Shown one piece after another: positions 46,201 to 53,493 of a stretch of 64,000 nt of DNA. Source of the DNA: Gari tellinella (Eukaryota; Mollusca; Bivalvia; Cardiida; Psammobiidae); assembly GCA_922989275.2 (NCBI GenBank), contig OV277861.1, positions 24,768,479 through 24,832,478 on the forward strand, in the 5' to 3' direction. The position numbers and the translations under genes were made by a program. Position 1 is the stretch's first letter, and each line of letters starts with the position of its first letter. The notes under the pieces are model-generated. The model worked only from the letters and a program-made list of their open reading frames with translations, ran no database searches and was not told where the DNA came from.

Positions 46201-49200
46201 TATTTTTTCATCTAATACTGTCTTGTGACATCTCTTTGGAGTTGTCTTGTCAAGATGATTCCAAAGAGATTTCACCAGACAGGATTAGATGGAGAAATCA
46301 GAAAGTAGACATTTCGTAAGATGGGCCCCATATATGTGGGTGGTACTTACAATACTAAAATCCCTCTGCCTCTATAAACCCTTCACTCCATAGCCTGTTG
46401 CTAAAATTTGAAGACAAGTGACCACTTAAAACAGGTTGAAAATAAAGCGAAGGTGCATTCTGCTTTACTCTCAGCCTGGTTTAAGCTACCAGCTGCTAGG
46501 ATGTTAAAAATGTCTTATGGTGTATATTCATTACTTTATATTTTCTTCATTCAAACCTAAATCTTTTATCGTCTCCATTACAGTCTATAACTGAACAAAA
46601 AACAAACTCAAAAGTAGGAGTCCGAGCCAACAAGGTCACTTAACTTAATCAATGTGTTTTCTTCAGTGGAGGAATTAATTACATGAGGAAAAAGCCATAA
46701 GCCATATCTATTAAGCAAATTTAGGGTAAAAATCTTTTCTCGCTTGCCTATATTAATGTTTTTGATTTCACATTTTAGGATGCTGGCTTGCCAAAACATT
46801 TGTTGTATCTGGACTCTGTGTTGTGCTTCATGCAATGTGGCTATGCTATGGAAAAAGACCACACCTTGATGGAGGCTACAAACATGTACAAAGATACCCA
46901 AAAACTGGTCATGTGAGTATTCTACCCTGCCTCTCTGCTGCATTCACTGAATTGGAAATTTGAAGTTTCCATGTAACCCTTTCAACACTAAGTAACTTTT
47001 GTAGGTTGTTGTATTCCCTTGTGGATCATTTTGGTTACCAAAACGTGAATAAGTCTACTTGAAATTCGGGGTAGTTTAATAAATACTGCTTTAAGTTAGC
47101 AAAAAGTGTAGAACTCAGATCAGAGGGCTCCTGTAGGAACCCTATAATCTGGTTCTACATTGTTTGCAAATGGTCATAGAAATAGGGAGAAATAGAAAAC
47201 CTGCCTTATTACATTTCAAACAGAGTAGATCAAGACCAGCCGCCACCACATCTTTATCAAAGATGTGGCGGTGGTCTTGATCTACAGTTTGACACCCACA
47301 TCAGTCTTAAAGGCACAATCCCGCTCAAATTGGTGTTTAAAACGCGCAATTTCTTATATGTGTGCATTTTCTATGTATTAAAACTAAGTGAAATCGAGTG
47401 TAAGAAGCCTGACATATGCACCCACTTCGTAAAGAATCCTACCTAAATGTGTCGAATTCTTATCGTTGTGGTTTACATTATAAGGGGGTTTGTTTACAAA
47501 TAAGATTACGGGCTGGTTCCGAGAACTTTCGATCGATCGCATAAAGGTCACTTGATTGATTCGGCCGCGACAATGTGTATACATTACATCAGTTTAACGG
47601 CCAAACTTAAAGGAGTTGTCTCTCTTTGGTTGTAAAGCACTCGACTTGTTGTATAGAATTATGCAAATGAGCTTTACCGAGTATGTCCGTAAATTTTCGT
47701 CGCTATTAAAAAATAAACAAACTTGATTACTTGTTTCCACAAATTTCACTGTTCGTTAGCAATATTGCTTCAAATATCACCACGTATTACTTCTTTTTAT
47801 ATGGAACGCTTACGATAGTGACATAAATTTCATGTTATGCTAGGTTCACACCAACGGCGCTTTGATGGCGCTTTAAAGCGGCGTGCAAAGCGTAACAAAG
47901 CTTGATTAAAGCGTCAGGGTCGTAATAAATCGTGGGAAAGCTTGGAGTAAAGCGGGACATTCGGCAAGAGCGTCCAATTTTTTTAAACTGTTTAAAAATT
48001 TGGGGCGCTCTGTCACGAATTGATTAAATCGCCTAGATCGTACCAAAGCTTATCAAAGCTTAACAAAGCGTAACAAAGCTCAGCAAAGCTTGGCTCAAAG
48101 CGTAGGAAAGCTTAACAGAGCTTGGTTCAAAGCGGGGACCACAGTCTTCACGGTCTGTCACCACTTGACACGCTTCGTTAAGATGTCTCAAGATTTGTTA
48201 CGTTCTGGAATGAAGATCTGACACGAGGTCAGACGCTTTCATCAAGATCTGACACGCTTTATTACGTTTTGTTACGTTTTCATGAAGGACTCTCACGCTT
48301 TCCCACGAATAGAGACGCTTCGATCAAGGACTGACACGTTTTGTTAGGCTTTGTTACGCTTGGCAAGTTTCTTCACGCTCTATCACGCTCTTTCACGCTT
48401 TCAAGGGCTATGATGTAGTTATACAACAAGGAGACAAACATAATGCTCTGGTTCATCTGGAACTTCTGTTTTTTGTTGTTCTGCCATCGTGTTCTGGAGT
48501 CAAAGATGCAATGATAGTTTGGAACTTCTGCATCTTTATGTAGGCTCTGGATAAAAATCGGCATGAAATCGGCGATCTTGACATTTTCCAATGCGCAACA
48601 GAGCTGAACAGAGCGTAACAATGCACAACAAAGCTTGATAATCGTATCAGAGCTTGATTTAAAGCGCCATAATCGCATCAAAGCGTAATAAAGTGTAATA
48701 AAGCTTATTAAAGCGTGACTTCAAGCGTAACAAAGCCTGATGAAAGCGGGACCAAAGCGCGAGGAACCGTAACAAGTCGGGAAATAATTCGTCCCAAAGC
48801 GGCAACCAATTCGCATCAGAGCGTATCAGAGCTTATCAGAGCGCAAGATATCGTGATATTTTTTGAAAAGTTAACAAAAATGACGACGCTTTGCTCGCCG
48901 ATTTAAAGCGCGGCATTCGCCGTTGGTGTGAACCTAGCATAAGAAAAATGTTTGATTCTGATTATGTGGGAGTAATATAGTGGCTTTAAACACTTTATGT
49001 AGTTATATTATGGTATTTGGCAGTGTAGACCAAGCTCAGTTACAAAGCCTGGGATGACCACGGTGCAATAAGGCTCGTTTTGTCTTGGCATGGCTGATTT
49101 ATAAAAAATTGCAAATGACAATTTGTCAGTGACAGAGATAATAAGGAAATGAATTACTGGACTAAGTAGAAAATAGTACCGCATAATTTTGATGCTGAAG

Positions 49201-52200
49201 ACCAATACAGAACAATCCTTTGCAGAGCATGGTGGAAGTATTTAAAAAATTAAAATCTTTATGTTTTCCTTAAACCCTATGGTGTAACTACTCATTAGAA
49301 TCGTCTCGAAGAGACGATTCTAATGAGTAGTCACACCATAGGATTTGTTACTGGTATGATGAAGAAACTGCTTTATTTAATCAGTCTACTCCCACTTATC
49401 TGGAGCTGTGCCTCTGACTAGAGTGTCTGTAATGAAATATTCAGTACCTATGGTTACGATGTATTGTTTCTTCCTGATTTACAGACACCAATGCCATCAG
49501 TATAAAGGAGGCAACCAGGACCCTGAATCACCCGAGCTGAAACTCACAGTGCTATGGTAGGTGCTGCTTTCTACAGGGTCTTTTCCCATTACCCCATAGC
49601 ATGTTTCTAGTATTAAATATAAGTGTCCACTTAAAGCAGGTTGAAAGTAAAGTAGAATGTGCTTTAAGGCACATTCTGCTTTACTTTCAGCCTGCTTTAA
49701 GCTATCATCTGCTAGAATATAAAAAATATTTCTTAATATATATATTCATGACTGTATAAATTAGAACTATTTTCACCAGTGGAGGAATAAATTATATGCG
49801 CTAAAAGGCGCTTCCATGGGGGAAAGGGTTAACCCATTACTTCATAGTTCAGGACTTCTAAGGTGTTGAAATAAGTAGAAGCGTTATTCCTTAAACTGCC
49901 TCATGTCTTAACCCATTACCCTGTAGCCTGTTTCTAGTTTTGAAGATGGGTAACCACTTAAAGCAGGTTGAGGGGCATTCTGCTTTCCTTTCAACCTGCT
50001 TTAAGCTACAAACTGTTAGGATATAGAAACTATTTCTTATGGTACATATTCATGGCTGTATGAAGTGAAACTATTTTCCTCAGTGGATGAATAAATTAAA
50101 AGCGTAAAAAGGCGTATTTATGGGGTAATGGGTTAAGGATCTCTATTATTTGAAGCTTAAAAAGGCGTATTAATTTAGTATTGGGTTAAGCAGTCTCTTG
50201 TCTTTAGGATCTCTAATATTTGTGCTTCCTCATTGAGTGCAAGTTTGCATCATAAGAGGAGCTTATAATTACGTCATACAAGAAAATAAAGGAAATGACG
50301 ATGAGACAAAAGTGTGGCTATAAAATGGCTTATTTTGTATTAATAAGGTTATTAAGATGCAGTCATCTAATTTTATATTATCTTAAATCTGTCTAAGAAG
50401 AGATTTAACCTTTTGATAGCTGTAGTTTATGTGATCATAACGACATGTCTGTTTGTTTAACAGTTCTTTATTAAGGTTATTAGAATATCACTATATCCCC
50501 TGCAACTTGAATCATGTGTCTGTCTGTCGGTCAGTCGGAACATGAAATGATCTTGAGTCTCTACTATCGCCTTTACGTTCATGAGCCCGCATGACTTTCC
50601 TTTCAACCAGCTCTAAGCATCTACCAATTTTAAACATTGAAAATAAGTCATGATAAAAATTATGCATGGAATTGTTTATCAGGAAATTGTATGTTCCAAT
50701 ATTTGGTCTATTGTCCTGAGTAGGAATTTTAGCAGTTACTGTCCATATTTGAGTGCTAACACATTCAACCCTAGTGACGGGTTTACTTCATGTGAAGGAT
50801 GACCCATGCAAGCAATAGGTAGCAAAGGAGGACAAACATTGTAAACCCTGATCAGAGAGCTCCTGAAGGAACCCTCTGATCAGGGTCTACATTGTTTGTC
50901 ATTTTGTAATATATTGATGAAAATCAACCCTAAATAGTCAAAATTGGACTGGACTTGATTTGAAATTGGAATTGTCCATTAAAAGTTGAGTTAACTTGTA
51001 ACTTGCAGCCAGATGTTGTACCCAGGCTGATTTATTTCAGCAATGTGAGGTGTTATATCTTGTTATGGGCTTATTTTTCTCTCGCATATTATTTTACACA
51101 TTGCCATTTCGGGCAACTAGTTCTCTTATCGGGTCTGCTAATGTCATTTTCATGTAAGATTTATGTCACGCTAATATGATCTGTCAAGAGATACATGTAA
51201 CGTGATGATGAACATTCACAAACCTCACCATATCCTTAGCCCTTGTAGTGTAGGAACGGGGTATATCAACCCTTTGCCAACAGTGTAGACCCAGATCAGA
51301 GGGCTCAGGGCTTAACCCATTACCCCACAAACACGCCTTCTACCTCTTTAATTTATTCTTTCACTAAAGAAAATAGTTCTACTTTATACAGTCATGAATA
51401 TGGACCATTAGAAATATTTTCTATATCCTATCAGATGGCCACTTAAAGCAGGTTGAAAGTAAAGCAGAATGCACCTTAAGGTGCATTCTGCTTTACTCTC
51501 AAACTGCTTTAAATGGCCACCTATCTTCAAAACTGGAAATAGGCTAAGGGACAATGGGTAAAGAAGCTCTTTTATCAGAGTCTTCACTGTTTGTCGTTCT
51601 CTATAATATTGTGGGGACAAACCCTTGAGTGTCAATGATAAGTGGTCATTTATCAGAAAGTTAACAAGCCCATTTGAGCAGTATAGTAATAATTTATTGC
51701 ATAAATTGACAGAAATGACTCCTAGATCTACAGAAGTTATGCTATACATAACCCCATTTTAATGACCCCAGAAGAAAGATCTCTGTCTCGATATCTTCTT
51801 AAAGCAGAAAGACAGTAAAACAGAAAGCTCCTGTAGGAGCTTTCTGCTTTACTGTCCTCCTGCCTTAAGGAGGCACTTACCTTTAATCACCAAAAGGCCA
51901 ATCGTTATTCTGAGTGGCTGTAGTAGCATGGTTTATAGTGAAATTGGCAACCTTACTATTTTGTTTTGAATTACATTTCAGCCTACGAATCCAGTCCCTT
52001 GTCTATCTGAAACTGTACTTGCTGAAAAAGAAGGAGACTTTGAAGTTAAAAAAGGTCCTTGAAGACCACAACAGTAAGGTAAGTGAATCTAGGGCTTCCC
52101 CATACATGTAAAACTGTGTTAACTCATAAACCCATAAATAAACCTTTTTATTACGCTTTGTTGTTTTTTTTTGTACTGAAGAAAGTAGTTTCACTTTAAG

Positions 52201-53461
52201 GTCATGAATATCCAATATCCAAAACACAGGAGACGGTAGTTTAAAACAGGCTGAGAGTGAAGCAGAATGGACCTTAAGGTGCATTCTGCTTTACTTTCAA
52301 CCTGCTTTAAGTGGTTATCTATCTTCACTTTAAGAAACAGGCTATGGAATAAAAGGTTAAAGGCTAATGGCTGTATGAAGCAAGATGAAAGTAGAGCAAA
52401 TTCAAGTATGTCTTTCCTTGCCATAAACAACTAAAATAAAAAATTACAGTTATAAGGTGAAAAGTTTACTATTTAGAGTTTGGCAAAGTAGCAATGTGAA
52501 CAAACAGTGAATTCATATGGCTCAAACTTAAAAGTGACCATGAAACTTCTCTATTTCGACCACTAAAACGAAGGCTAATTGATTGTATAAAGGACAGGTG
52601 ACAGGTTAAAGCAAGGTGACAGTTACCGGTCAACAGAAAGCTCCTTTACTTTCTGTTTTACTGTCACCTTGCTTTAAGCAGTCACCTGTCATAAACACAT
52701 AATGATTAACACAATTAAGTGGATATAATAGAGAGGTTTTACTGTAATAGTTATATCACAAATGAGTTTATTTGGAAAGACTAATATTTTCTCCACTCTT
52801 CCTGAAATGCAATGTAGACTCTAGTGTATATCATCAGAGGAGAGTGAGATACTGAACAGGGCTCCAGTTAAGAAGGAGTGAACTGAACAAATCCAACATT
52901 TTCTCACTTATTTTAGCACCAAATCCTATAGTGTTACTACTCATTAGAATCGTCTCGAAGAGACAACTCTAATGAGTAGTGACACCATAGGTTTTAATGC
53001 AGCAATAAAGATTTTAGTTTTGAAATACTTATCTGGAGCCCTGCTGAAGGTTGAATCAGTACTTACTGTGTGATCTGTTTCTGTAGATATCAGACAGGAT
53101 CAATAATGTCCGTCTAGTAGAGTGATGTAGGTTAAGTCTCTCCTCCTTGCAAAGTGCATTTTTATGCCCTTAACTTGTCTTTTACAAAAAAACCATAGGA
53201 CAGCTCTTCTCATTCACTCTTTCATTTACTAATAGTTTTAAAGCAGGTGATAGCTTAAAGCATGTTGAAAGTAAAGCAGAAATCATGAGCTTTCTGCTTT
53301 ACTTCCATCATACCTAAAGCAATCACATATATAGTAGTTTGCGCTGGTTGCTATGACAGAAAGGGTTAAGTCTTGTAAACAATATTGGTACAAGGATGCT
53401 GTTAGTTGGCATGGAAATGTTTAAAGATGTTTCTTTGTTTATGCTGAGTGCAAAATTAATG

Positions 53462-53493
<32 letters not shown>

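Noticed and set aside
47660..47668. Octamer ATGCAAAT as enhancer
   Set aside because: Isolated motif in unclassified intronic DNA; expected by chance at this AT content.
48373..48681. 102-residue frame as a transposase fragment
   Set aside because: Most of it lies in iteron sequence; I see no DDE or DNA-binding motif.
53467..53493. Poly-A tail of a SINE or processed pseudogene
   Set aside because: No recognisable body, RNA polymerase III boxes or target duplication around it.
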